From Sabellastarte sp. h YS-2021 (lineage: Eukaryota; Annelida; Polychaeta; Sabellida; Sabellidae), in NCBI GenBank assembly GCA_964017235.1, contig OZ024940.1:2542001-2606000 (forward strand): 64,000 nucleotides of DNA, given 5' to 3'. This document shows, piece by piece, positions 34,551 through 46,500 of the stretch (position 1 is its first letter; every line of letters starts with the position of its first letter). The position numbers and the translations under genes were made by a program. The notes beneath the pieces were generated by a model. The model saw only the letters and a list, made by a program, of their open reading frames with translations. It did no database searches and was not told the DNA's origin.

Positions 34551-34735
34551 GGGGGGGGGGGGTCCGTGGTGTGGTGTATAACACACTCGCCTCCTGCCTC
34601 TGAGGTCGGGGGTTCGTACCCCAGACCCTACGTGGGAAAGTTGGTAGTTGCTTTACCGATTGCCGGGCCTTAAAAACTACCCTGTCATGATATGACCTGT
34701 TGAGAGAGATGTTAAAACTCAAAATAAATCTAATC
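34551..34735 (+). mobile_element. SINE type A, internally deleted, with 5' G-run
   Basis: A run of 12 G precedes TCCGTGGTGTGGTGTATAAC. The body lacks the stretch between GATTGCCGG and AAAAACTACC, about 60 bp in other copies. Confidence 0.75.
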
Positions 34736-34799
34736 AAATACAACTAGAATCCAAACACAGATCTTCCAAATTCCAAAAATTGAATAATTTATGCTCCTG

Positions 34800-34994
34800 G
34801 GGGGTGGGGGGGGGGGCGCGGTGGTCTCGTGGTTAGAGTTGTCACCTTCAACCTCTGAAGGCGCCGGTTCAAATCTCGGCCAGGGCACTTGCCGATGCCC
34901 CAGTGGGTTTACAGTGGAGAATCTTGACCAACTAATATCCACTGGTTCCTCCACCCGTAAACTACCCGTCGCAATATGACCCTGGCTACCGAAC
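34800..34994 (+). mobile_element. SINE type B with 5' G-run, 3'-truncated
   Basis: A GGGGTGGGGGGGGGGC run precedes GCGGTGGTCTCGTGGTTAG. Body ends at GACCCTGGCTACCGAACG; the AAATCTA tail is not recognisable. Confidence 0.75.
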
Positions 34995-35816
34995 GCTTCA
35001 TCAAGTCCGTCCATCTGTAATTCAAAATTTAAATTTAATCTAAGCTGAATCAAGAGCCAGATTCTGATATTTTTCTTTTTCAAGGAAAATCCAAGCAGTA
35101 GTGTTTGCATGAAACAAACCAACAGACAAATGGACAAGAAAATGATACCTCCTTAACAATAGGTGAAAATGAAAAATGTTCTTTGAGTTTATAGCATAAT
35201 TGTTATATTGTCAATCTTTATCAGTCATGTGGGAAGTTTCTAGTTATATATACATGCACATTAAAACCACTGAAAACGGAAAAAGCAAAAATTATATTTC
35301 AACAATACGTAGATGTTTTATGTAAAACTTACATCCGTCAGTGAAATTTTGTATTTGGTCATGTGACCACGAAATCTGCCGAGTCATTCCTTCATAAAAC
35401 AGAAAGTTGTCAAAGAGAATTTTTTTTTTCAGATTTTAGGCCAATCCCTGCTTATGTTATCAGAAATCCATTAAGCCTTTTTTAACCTTCCTTTAGCCTG
35501 CCAACATTTTGCAGCTAGACAATATCATTTAGTGGGCCGTTCCACTTTCACGAATTTACCTTAAGACCTAATGCCCTTGGCCCCGTATTTACACATATTT
35601 CCTAAACTTGTGCACGTGCTGAAACTCTCTCTGTGATTATATTCGCGACTTGCAGGACTTTAAAAGCTAGGTCGCACGGCGACAAAATTCGATGAGGCCC
35701 GAGGGGCAAAACTCGCGACCATTAAACAGCGGTAGGAACAAGAAGATGGTGAGCATGTCTGAGTGTTTATATGAAAACCTAAGTAATATATATGTAATAT
35801 TTTTAGGGTTTTTTTT
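34995..35816. other. No gene recognised
   Basis: AT-rich; a repeat-X-like AACCAACAGACAAATGGACA piece at about 35109. Nothing else recognised. Confidence 0.45.
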
Positions 35817-36032
35817 AAGCGCGGCCAAGGCTTTTAGAGATCACTTTTAATTTTTGTCTCCGGTCTTTCATGAATTGTGGCGTAGCGTGATGAGTATCTG
35901 TCTGTTCACTGAAGTTAAGCAGCAATGGGCTACGTTAGTACTGGGATGGGGTGACCGCCTCAGTACACTACTCGTGTCTCTGATGGCTTTGCGGCTCGCG
36001 CCAGTAGACCGAAACCCCCTTTCGGCCTTGTT
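35817..36032 (+). mobile_element. 5S-rRNA-like SINE, best preserved 3' part
   Basis: GCGTAGCGTGATGAGTATCT, GAAGTTAAGCAGCAATGGGC and GTACTGGGATGGGGTGACCG, then CTGATGGCTTTGCGGCTCGC and GACCGAAACCCCCTTTCGG, a small perfect hairpin near the 3' end. Confidence 0.82.
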
Positions 36033-36189
36033 TGTGTGCCTTTTTAACACTTTCATACCTGGCACATGGCCTCGTAGCTGGCTGCAGATCCTTGTTCAAC
36101 GTCGGTTTCTTTTAAAGGACATTGTCTTGACTTAAATGGGATATATACGGGCGAAAAGCACTTACACAGAGCTACAAGCTATTGCCTAC

Positions 36190-36455
36190 GACAAATAATG
36201 ACCACGGTTTGGAATGATTTGCCCGATGGGGTCCATTCTGCCAGAACTCTCGCCTGTTTCGGAAAAGCGGTTAAAATCGTATCTCTCCAAAGAGGCTTTC
36301 CCAACATAGCATGAACTCGATCCGACATCTCCGTGTAACTGGACTTGGCCAACGGCTAAGGATAGATTATTTTTTAAAATTGGATTTTGGTGTTGCGCTT
36401 TAGAATCTGCCCTAGCAGAGATTAGGCCCCATAAAAAGTACAGAAAATAGAATAG
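36190..36455 (+). mobile_element. CR1/L2-like LINE, 3' end fragment
   Basis: Translates as TVWNDLPDGVHSARTLACF followed, after a frameshift near 36270, by SYLSKEAFPT and a stop. The W-N-x-LP pattern is typical of the C-terminus of non-LTR retrotransposon ORF2. The 3' part (GTTGCGCTTTAGAATCTGCC, AGAGATTAGGCCCCATAAAA) matches the LINE tails at 47755, 50048 and 62070. It ends in an AATAGAATAGAAG tail. Confidence 0.75.
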
Positions 36456-37465
36456 AAGAATACAGTTTCTGATATCTACATACTCCCCCCCTCCTTTTCC
36501 CCCTCCCCTCCACCCGATCACACTTCCGCTACTGATTTCACGCACAGTAAAATACTGCGGATTATCGGAAAAGTGTGAACCTTGTTATGATAAGGACCAT
36601 ACAATGAAATGTTCAAAAGCTTCTAGAATCTGAAAGTGGAGAGATTATTTTCTAAGAAGCATTTCGAAATAGCTTGTTCCAATTTTTTTTCGTCGCTACA
36701 CAAACTGCTAAACATTATTGAAGGAAAAACTTCTTTTATTCAATATATAAAATAAACACATTTTTAATCTATATATAAACATTTAAAATAAGGACGGTTT
36801 TATCAATAATTTTCCAGAAAAAAAAAACGGTTTTGTTTTTTTTAAAGCCAGTCCTAACAGGATGTGATTTTCTCTAATGTGTTATTCGATTTTATTTTTT
36901 GTTGAAATTCATTAAATTTTCATTTATTTATTTTTATTTTTTATTGCCAGGGGGGGGGGGGGGGGGGGGGGGTATCTACCCATTAATTTTGTCGAAGTGA
37001 CATTGAAAGAGCTTTGTTAAATCTAAAGGCATGTTTCCACGTATCCAATCAAGTGGTCAGGGACATATATATATTTAACAATTGAAAACCAATCCCTCTT
37101 GAAATTTCTAAATTTCTAAAAATATTCAGAAAATGTTTCTAACAATTCTGTTCATTCTGTTTTTTTGGGAAAATAGGCTATTGCTGAACACGAAATGGGG
37201 AAATTAGAACAGAAAATTCTTGGAAAAATAATAAAATATATTTTTTACAGCTGAGACACTTCAACTCCACCTTCAGATTCAACAGGAAGAAGTTGGGCAG
37301 ATTTCAACAGGCAGATTTGTCATAATATTGTATGTAATATATAGATATATATAGGTTTCTGAAAATAAACAATGTATAATTGACAAGTAGTGTCATTTTC
37401 ATTCTTGACAAAAAAAATATTTTGTGGCTAAAAAGGTATCGAGGAATGTTTCCTGTGGTATATTT
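36456..37465. other. No gene recognised; poly-G of 23 at 36950-36972
   Basis: C-rich tract at 36484-36522 and AT-rich remainder. No exon or repeat recognised. Confidence 0.45.
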
Positions 37466-37684
37466 TGGTAACACTCTCGCCTCCCACCTCTGAGACCGGG
37501 GTTCAGTTCCCGGCCCGACCTCAAGTGGGAAAGCTGGTAGTTGCTTGCCGTTGGTCGGCAGTTTACAGTACAGAAATCTTGACACATCAACTGTGTGTAC
37601 TGGTTTCCTCCACCCACAAAACTACCCGCCGTGATATGACCTGTACAGTGTGTTGAAAGCGACGTAAAAACCCCAAATAAACCC
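37466..37684 (+). mobile_element. SINE type A, 5'-truncated, with 10-bp duplication
   Basis: Starts inside the head at GGTAACACTCTCGCCTCCC and runs to CCCCAAATAAACCC. TGGTATATTT is repeated at 37456-37465 and 37685-37694. Confidence 0.85.
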
Positions 37685-37745
37685 TGGTATATTTATAGAC
37701 ATTTCAACTTAAATTTTATACTTAAACTTAAGGCAATAGTATCAT

Positions 37746-37887
37746 TCTCAACTTAAGGCCACCTTATTTACTTTAAAACAGTCTTTCTAAAGTTTAAGGT
37801 GACCTTTAGGGTCAACTTCCTCTTTTCACCCTACTGTCCAATTTGAATATTGTAAAAGTGTCTTAAGGTGGCCTTAAGTTGTTTAAT
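37746..37887. mobile_element. Foldback MITE-like inverted repeat
   Basis: CAACTTAAGGCCACCTTA near 37750 and TAAGGTGGCCTTAAGTTG near 37864 are perfect inverted repeats. The TTTAAGGTGACCTT interior resembles the MITE at 6722. Confidence 0.6.
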
Positions 37888-38029
37888 AATCTACTTTTAA
37901 ATATATGAATATTGCAAATGTAAATAAAATTTAGATAATTTTCATGTCATTGTAAATAAAATATACATATATTTCCCCATTCAAATTGTTTTTATTGGCT
38001 AATGATCTCAATATGACCCGACCCGACTG

Positions 38030-38275
38030 TACAAGTGCAGCCCCACCTCTAGTGATTGACATTCCCCCCAAACTGAAAGACAGAGGCTCAAGGATGACCA
38101 TTTATCAACGTCCTTGAGGTTCTTTAGCCTGCCACTGGGGATAGGATCCAATGACAGACGACCGCCATTCTAAGTGGGTCACATCCGAGACACTATGTAT
38201 CTGCCAGTACCTGGGATTGAACCCACGTCCTCTGTGTGTCCTAGACGAGTGAATTACCCACTAGGCCACAGTGGG
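38030..38275 (-). mobile_element. SINE type E
   Basis: Reverse of the E consensus: AAAGACAGAGGCTCAAGGAT, GGTTCTTTAGCCTGCCACTG and the head complement GAACCCACGTCCTCTGTGTG ... CCACTAGGCCACAGTG. Confidence 0.8.
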
Positions 38276-38689
38276 AGATGGTGTCCAACATAAATTTCGC
38301 GCTGAAAAAAAAGCTGTTTAAAAGACTAATTAAATTCTCGCGAGCAAATATATCGGTTGTATACTTAAAAAAAAAATGGCCTAACCACCGGGAGAGGTGT
38401 GAACTGTGCTTTAGTAATCCGACATAGAATTCCCCTGATGTCATCTCTGATTTTCTGGAAAGAAAAGCCACTTATCTATCTACCATGAAACAGGATACAA
38501 AAGTAGTGATAATTTATCCAGCAGAATACTATATCTATTAGAGATATTTATATTTTATATCGATCGATTGACTTTGGTCGATAATTAAGGTCGCTTTTAA
38601 CATATTCTACGAAGGTTGTTTGCATATATCAAGGCAGGTAGAAGTGGGGGGGGGGTGGTGGAGGAGAGCTAAGCAAACCAGTCGTCTGT

Positions 38690-38842
38690 CAATATATTCG
38701 GCGCTGAATGAAAAACCTGTTGGTCACCGGCCGACAAACTAACAACTTAATCCCTGTTCAAGGTCAGGGGCTGGGAATTGAACTCGAGCCCTGGGCGGTG
38801 GGAGGCTAGTGAGTTACCCGCTTAGTCAGCCGTGCTTCCTGT
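38690..38842 (-). mobile_element. SINE type F, single copy, tRNA-like head
   Basis: On the minus strand the head reads GCACGGCTGACTAAGCGGG ... GCTCGAGTTCAATTCCC, which fits boxes A and B. The remainder resembles A/B bodies only loosely, so the assignment is tentative. Confidence 0.5.
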
Positions 38843-39146
38843 TTTCTGTGAGGATGGAAATAAAATAAAGCGTGATTGAATTCTTGATTCCGGCCCCTAC
38901 ATCCATCATTCCGGAGCGGGAGATTTGTGGATTCAGTTATTTTTTTGTGAATTTAAGTGCATAATTAAACTGTGTTGTTTAATATTTTGACATATTTTAA
39001 AAATGAAACATGTTGTTTAATATTTTAGCATATTTTAAAAATGAAACCATTATTTGTGGGTGTTTTTTTATATAAGCAACTTACAGGTCGGCTTCCTTTG
39101 GATAAAATGATCCTTGGACACAACTCAAAGTGGGGGGAGGGAAGAC

Positions 39147-39213
39147 GGGGGGGGGGGGGGGGGGGGTTGCTGTAACCCAGCCACTTTGTTTGTTTGTTTG
39201 TTTGTTTGTTTTA
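39147..39213. repeat. Poly-G (20) and (TTTG)n tracts
   Basis: G-run at 39147-39166 followed by about six TTTG units at 39187-39211. A further G-rich tract with T13 lies at 39341-39378. Confidence 0.85.
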
Positions 39214-39429
39214 TGCATAAACTAAGTAACTATGGACTAAATTATCGTCATATTTTCACACAAGGCTGAGAAGGGGGGGGGTCTATCCATGTAGCTTGAT
39301 TTTTCTTACACATAATCTTAATCAATAATCTTTGTCGAGAATTTTTTTTTTTTTGGGGGGGGGGGGGGAGGGGGGGGCTGGTGTCTTCTCAGGCAGTAGG
39401 GAGGTTTAGAACTACGTTTGGATGTAGCA

Positions 39430-39544
39430 AGAAAGGTCGAGGTTTGGGTATTGTATCGGCGAATAAATCACAAAATTCTGGGGGAAATAATGGACGAAGA
39501 CCGATAGGGCGGAGTCCCTTATGGCCGGATGTTTGTGGTTTATG
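39430..39544. repeat. Second, partial copy of the 13-kb foldback element
   Basis: GAGGTTTGGGTATTGTATCG, GCGAATAAATCACAAAATTC and AATAATGGACGAAGACC match one arm and loop of the palindrome at 13022. The other arm is short and truncated (GGCCGGATGTTTGTGGTTTA). Confidence 0.75.
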
Positions 39545-40167
39545 GGGACAACCAATCGTAATACTTACCTTTTGGAGCCAATTTAAAGCCACCTGCCAAA
39601 TTATGGCAACTAGCTATATGTTCATCACTTATGAACAAAAGGTTTGGGGGTTCAATCCCTTTAAGTCCTTAAAACGAATTTGCGTTAATATAGTCTGTAC
39701 TGGATAAGTGAATAAGGTTTGCTGTTATAACTGAGTACATTATGAAAGCTCTGAAAAAGCTGGGTTCATTATGCACTCGTTTAGGTTACACAGATTCTTT
39801 GAAAGTCTTTGCAAATGCACTAATGTATATTTAGAAGCCATCTTTGCCCCCCCCCCCCCGTCCCAGGGGCTAGAACAACTCTTTGATCTGTAATCTTTCA
39901 GAAGGAGTGAGTAAAGTGTAGGACCCCCCTCCCCACACCCTTGTCTAAAAATCCATCCCTGGTCCGAAATAGATTTTTTATTCTAGTTACAGTTGGGCAA
40001 ACAGACAGATCCGGGGGGGTTTTCAAGGTAACAAGGAATTTGTCTGACTTGTGCCAAATTATGACCGGCGCCAAAATATGTAAACAAAAAAACCCAATAA
40101 ATTCAAAAATAAGTTATTCGTACAGAGTTTTTACAAGTCCTTTATTCCCATATTCTTCTTCTTATTA

Positions 40168-40216
40168 TTACACACACACATACACACCCCCACATACACC
40201 CACACACACACACACT
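40168..40216. repeat. (CA)n-rich microsatellite
   Basis: ACACACACACATACACACCC and similar interrupted CA units, just downstream of the lipase gene 3' end. Confidence 0.85.
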
Positions 40217-40303
40217 CTTTAATAAGATTTGGCCTAACTCTCTTCTTTCCAAAGGGTCTATCCACTTACTATGCATAACGTTTTAGCCTGAAAATATGGA
40301 TTA

Positions 40304-40309
40304 TTTATT
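40304..40309 (-). terminator. Candidate AATAAA polyadenylation signal of the lipase gene
   Basis: AATAAA on the minus strand 86 nt past the stop codon, a normal distance for a short 3' UTR. Another lies near 40139. No transcript evidence is available here. Confidence 0.45.
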
Positions 40310-40394
40310 TCTCTATTTTTTACCCACAAATATATATTTGTTTTTAAAAAACCGACGAATTCAAATGACACATGTCTCTCCATTGGCTCTGTGG

Positions 40395-40562
40395 CTATGT
40401 CATCTGCTGGGGTACGCAGTTTGGCTCCAGTTCGCAGTAATGGCTATCTTCCGCCGGGTTGTCGACGGTTCTCAGGAAGAAGGTCCCGTTTATCGCTAGG
40501 TTGTCGGCGTGGAAACCCATGTACTGACAGTTGACTCCCTCCGTGCAAGATTCGCAGAGGCA
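40395..40562 (-). CDS. Lipase exon 8: C-terminal end and stop
   Basis: Acceptor ATTTTTTCCAG, phase 0, ends in TAG at 40397-40395. Encodes residues 275-329: CLCESCTEGVNCQYMGFHAD then GTFFLRT, matching the family's C-x(2)-C ... C-x-x-MG-x-x-AD end of the lipase domain. Then only a short tail with Cys317 and Cys323 and no PLAT domain. Confidence 0.92.
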   Translation of the reverse strand, partial: CLCESCTEGVNCQYMGFHADNLAINGTFFLRTVDNPAEDSHYCELEPNCVPQQMT

Positions 40563-43500
40563 CTGGAAAAAATTACAACAGGAAAACTCCCCGAATGACA
40601 TGTACTAAATATATATATATGTATATATGTAATAAATAAACATGAAACAATATATTTTATGTATTTAGTTATTTATTTGGGTTTTAGCATCACTTTCAAC
40701 ACATTGTACAGGTCATATCACGATGGGTAGTTGGAAGGGCAGAGGAAACCAGTACATTCAGTTCGTCAGGGTTCTGTACTGTAAACTGCCAACCAACGGC
40801 AAGCAACTACCAGCTTTCCCACTTGAGGCCGTGCCGGGAACAGAACCCCGGCCTCAGAGGTGGGAGGCGAGAGTGTTACCACTCTGCCACCGTGGCCCCC
40901 ATACTTGGGGTTTTACGTCACTTTCAACACTGTACAGGTCATATCACGAAGGGTAGTTTTAAGGGCAGAGGAAACCAGTACATACAGTTGGTGTCAAGGT
41001 TCTGTACTGTAAACTGCTGACCAACGGCAAGCAACTACCAGCTTTCCCACTTGAGGCCGGGCTGGGAACCGAACCCCGGCCTCAGAGGTGGGAGGCGAGA
41101 GTGTTACCACTCTGCCACCGTGGCCCCCATATTTGGGGTTTTAGTATCACTTTCAACACTGTACAGGTCATATCACGAAGGGTAGTTTTAAGGGCAGACG
41201 AAACCAGTACATACAGTTGGTGTCAAGGCTCTGTACTGTAAACTGCCGACCATCGGTAAGGCAACTACCAACTTTCCCACAAAGGGTACGGGGGTTTGAA
41301 CCCCAGACCTCAGAAGTGGGAGGCGCGTGTGTTACCACTGCACCCCCCGTGGCCCCCTGGAGGGCCTAGCAGGTTTTGGCATCTAATCACAGGCTGTCAC
41401 CTCTGGGTGTGGGTTCGAGTCCCCACAAGTGACAAAATACTGAGGGACCCTGTTCCCAATATATGACCCTGGCTGCTGAACGAGACGCAAAATCCCACAA
41501 TTTGACTTTCTCCTTTCCCAATGGGCTTAGATAGGAGAGACTGTAAATGTCCACTTAAAACCTAGAGAGTACTTGCAGAGTGCAAAGCTCCACTGGGGCT
41601 GGTTTGAAATATTCAGGATTTTCTTTGTCTGGCCAGGAAAACGTAAAAGAATTTCACGTAGATCCACAACATCAGTGTCATTAATTTTTCAGCCAGGAAG
41701 CTAAGTTCATCGAAAGTACACTGAAAATGGGACCTTCTAAAAGTTTGGGATATTTTGTCTTCAGAATATGTCCCGGATCTTTTGCATTTTTTTGTATCAG
41801 AATATGTTACAAATCTTTTGAGATTTTATTGTATTGTATATGTTTCGGATCTTTTGAAATTCTTTGTATCCAGAATATGTTTAGGTATCTTTTAGAATGT
41901 TTTTTGTATCCAAAATATGTTCTGAATCTTTTGAGACTTTTTTTTGTATCCAGAATGTGTTCCGGATCTTTTGGGATGTTTTAGTATCCAGAATATGTTC
42001 TGAACCTTTTTGGGATTTTTGTATCCAGAATATGTTTCAAATCTATTGGGATTTCTTTGTAGCCAGAATATGTTCTGGATACTTTGGGATACTTTTATAT
42101 CTAGAATATGATCCGGATCTTTTGGGATTTTTTATCCGGGATATGTTCCAGATCTTTTGTTGGGATTTTTTTGGGGGTATTCAAAATATGTTCTGGATCT
42201 ATTGGGATTTATTTCTGTATCCAGAATATGATCCGGATCTTTGCCAAAGATGTAAATCACTCCTTCCTTTGGCCAGGGTCCCGCCCACATAAAGAAATTT
42301 CTGAAAGATCCATTCATTTCTTTTGGAGTTATCACAAACACAAACAGACAGACGGACAAATGAACCCCAAAACATTATCCCCAGCTGGAGGTATCAGAAA
42401 GAATCCATACCTGGTCTGAGTCACTTCTGGAGCTGCACGGATACGACTTGTAGCAATTTTTAGCAATGGAGGTGATGAAGTAGCTGACCGCGATGCCGTG
42501 GTCGCAGGCTGCAAAAGTCACAGTGAAGTATATGTTCAGAAGGTTAGCATTAACAGGATGTCCCTAAATTGGCACCCTAATTCAGCAGGCGAACAGGCAA
42601 TCTGCAAAGTACAACACTCTTTGTTTTTGCATGGCCAAACTTGATTAGCTATCACTTTCGAAATTTTTTTTTTTTTTGCTTCCATTTTGTCTGTTGCAAA
42701 TTTATGTCACTTGCCAAATTACGGTACTAGAGCGGTACAGAAGAAGGTTTGGTATAAGGTTTATTATAAGAATTTTTTTTTGTTGGCTTCTGTTTTTCAT
42801 GATGCCAATTTATGTCACTTGCCAAATTATGACTCTTGGGCGATACAGAAGAAGAAGGTTTGGTATAAGCTTTGTTATAAGAGATTTTTTTGCTTCCGTT
42901 TTGTGTGTTGCCAATTTATGGCACTTGTCAAATTATGGCACCTGTAAATACAAACTCATTACCCATGGTAAGGGGCGCTTGTCAATACAGACTCACTATC
43001 CATGCTAAGGGGCGCCTGTAAATACAAAACTTAAAAATTATCCATGGTAAGGGGCGCCTGTAAGTACAAAACTCATTATGGATGGTAAGGGGCGCCTGTA
43101 AGTACAAATTTATTATCCAGGGTAAGGGGTTCCTGTAAATACAAAACTCATTACCCATTGTAAGGAGCGCCTGTAAATACAAAACTCATTATCCATGGTA
43201 AGGGGTGCCTGTAAATACAAATTCATTATCCATGGTAAAGGGCGCCTGTAAATACAAAGCTTATTATCCATGGTAAGGAGCGCCTGTAAATACAAAGCTT
43301 ATTATCCATGGTAAGGGGCGCCTGTAAATACAAAAACAACATAATTGCTTGGTCTGTATGATCAGGTATTAAGGTCAAATATATTTTGCCCTGGATAATA
43401 ACCTCTAAATAGTTCTCTGAAAATCTTTACTTACAGGGCAGGGCACAGGGTGGCTGTCTGCCCCCGTTATTTGGGAAGAAATCCACGTCCCCAATGGTTT

Positions 43501-46500
43501 GGCCCAGCCCGAGTGGGAAGAACCCCTCCGTATCCGTGTTGATCGTGTCCACGAACACAGCATCTGTGGCGTCAATGCGGACCCGCGTGTCATTGGAGTC
43601 AAACCAGGGTCCGGCAGGGTCCAGTCCTACAAAAAAATAAAAGCACAAAATTTCTTGTGGACTCAAACCTGTCACCTCAGGGGTGGATGGGAAGTGTATA
43701 TCATTTAGCCATTGTCACCCCCCATTTTATTATCACATAGATATAATAACTGAAGTACTTTGTACTTTTCTTAGCAACTTGTTGAAGTACTGTCTTTATA
43801 TTCATAAAGTAATTGCTATTGTTTTTATAAAAGTAATTGAAGTACTCCTGAAGTTATCATATAATTAACTGCACCACTCTCTGATCATTGTAAAAAGTAC
43901 CTGAAGTACTTCTATAACAGTAACTGAAAGACTGTCTACTTTTTCACGGCAGAGTGGCCCAGATGCCACTCTGAATGTTGCTCTTAAAAGGCTGTACAAC
44001 AATGTACTCGTGTACGCAGGCGCAAAACCTATATGGTTACATTATGTCCTTAGATTCTTTACTTCATTGCTGTATGATTTATTTATTTGGGGTTTTACAT
44101 CGCTTTCAACACTCTACAGGTCATATCACGACGGGTAGTTGGAAGGGCAGAGGAAACCAGTACATACAGTTCGTTAGGGTTCTGTACTGTAAACTGCCGA
44201 CCAACAGCAAGCAACTACCAGCTTTCCCACTTGACGCCCTACCGGGAACCGAACCCCGGCCTCAGAGGTGGGAGGCGAGAGTGTTACCACTCTGCCACCG
44301 TGGCCCCTGATCATTGTAAAAAGTACCTGAAGTACTTCTATCACATTAACTGAGAGAGTGTCGACTTTTTCGCAGCAGAGTGGCCTAGATGCCAGTCTGA
44401 ATGTTGCTCTTAAAAACTGTACAACAATGCACTCGTGTACGCAGGTGCAAAACCTATATGGTTACATTATGTCCTTAGATTCTTTACTTCATTGCTGTAT
44501 GAAAGACCATAGCTAGCCGCTCTTGATGTTTGGGTTTAAATTACATTAATTTAATGTAATTTAATGGGGCAGATGTTTAGCTCAGCAGTCTTCATTGAAT
44601 TGTACCTTTATTGTCTTGGAGTATCTGTGTTCAACTGTGTTCTCAATAAATAATCAATTTTAAATATAACGTGATGACCTAGTTATTAGTTTTTTTGGGG
44701 TCCTACGCTATGAAAGTAATTGTACTTTTTGCACTTTTTCAAAGTACTTGTACTTGAGTCTTGAGACCAAAGTACTTGTACTTTGGCAAAGTAATTGTAC
44801 TTGTACTTGGCTGCATGTACTTGATGCCAGGCCTGGGTTTAATACCTTTAGTATATATATTGCACCTCTGTGCATTACTTAGCAAGATTTCCCCTCGTGG
44901 GCATATGTGCAATACTGACAATATCTTTGGAAGTTTGTGAGCCAACAATAATAATAATAATAATAGCATTTGGAGAGCGCAGACCTACGCCAATGCATGA
45001 AATTATAAGTAAATCTAAAATCAGCCCATCATCTGATCTTTTTTTTCCAGGAAGGTCCAACTACTGGTTTTTTTGTTTATTCGTGCCAACAAACAAACAG
45101 ACTGAGAGACAAACAAGTGGAAATGAATTCTATACCTTCTTGGCGGTGATATAGTAATAATATTCAGTTACAAAACTACACTATGGGGCCACTTACAATT
45201 ACTTAGAGGTTCACCTCCACCCCAGCCCCCCACCCCTTACCCACCTGACTTTTTTTCTCCCACCAGCAGCCAACGGCTATGGTCGGGAGATTATATAAGG
45301 CGCCTTCCGTACGTGCGTCCGTCAGCCAGTCGGTCAGTCCGTGCATCTGTTCATCACGTTTTTACATGAACCTAATATCTCATTCATGTAAACAGCTATC
45401 TTCGACAAATTTCTGGGAAATATTTATGGCTATGAAAAAAACACATGTCTGTGCAAAATCTTTGGGCCTCATTTTGGAAAAAAAGAAACAAAATGGCCGC
45501 CATGGCCGATTGTTTTGAAAATCATAAAAGATGCTCTACAGGGGCGGATCCAGCTTTTAAGTAAGGTGGGGGTTCACGTCAGACATACCACAACTAGGGG
45601 GGGTCGGGGGGCATGACCCCCCCCCTAGTTGTGGTATGTCTGATGTGACCCTCCCCCCCCCCCCCCCCCCCCCCCCCCCGGAAAGAAAAATTGGGGGTAA
45701 AAAATAGAGTGCATTTCCTGTAAATTTAACACCACTCTCAAGAAATAATTTTGTACTTTGGGTTGAACCCCTTTACATTATTTTCAAGGGGGGGGGGGGG
45801 GGTCGAACCCTCTGAACCCCCCCCCCCCCTGGATTCGCTAGATTGCTCTAAATCTTTGTTTTTCACTACAATAAAGTACCTGTAATCCTGGCCTGGCTTC
45901 CATTGAAATACTCTCCCATGTAGCCACACATCTGACCTCCCAGGCTATGTCCTATACAGTGCACCAGATCCAGGCCCTGCCACCGGTTGGCCACCTCGGC
46001 TTCAGAAAAAAAATATCAAAAGAATAAGACCACACGTCAAAACAAGACCACTCGGAGACCGCAGACCTCCGCCAAGGGAGAACATATCCTGAAAATTTCA
46101 TTAAAATCCGTCCGTAACTTTTTGAGTTATCTGTCTTTAAAAAATTCCATTTCATGGATCCAGAAGATACAGATAGTGATCCGGTGTAATGTGAAATTTT
46201 TCCCGGAAGTAAAATTTTCTTTCTTCTAGGTCCCTTCTAAACCACGGATCTCATTTATTACTGTATTCTATTGCTGTTAAATGATATTATATCGATAACT
46301 TTCAACAATATATTGGATATTATATTAAGTAAAGTGTTTTCGGTTTATAATATAACCATTTCTGCGCATGCGCGATGGCGTGGAAACGGGCAAAAAGACA
46401 GGAAGAAGAAAAATTTCACGGCAGAAAAATTTCATGGGACACCGGATCACTCAAAATATTGAATCATTTCTTCCTTTTACCTTTTCCATATCCTGGAAAT

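Noticed and set aside
41727..42292. Plus-strand cysteine/phenylalanine-rich repetitive open frames.
   Set aside because: Translation of the 44-bp minisatellite inside repeat X, antisense to lipase intron 7.
42982..43295. Minus-strand frames with repeated YLQAPLTMDNE-like peptides next to lipase exon 6.
   Set aside because: They translate the 39-bp minisatellite. Exons 6 and 7 join in phase without them, and they have no similarity to a lipase lid.
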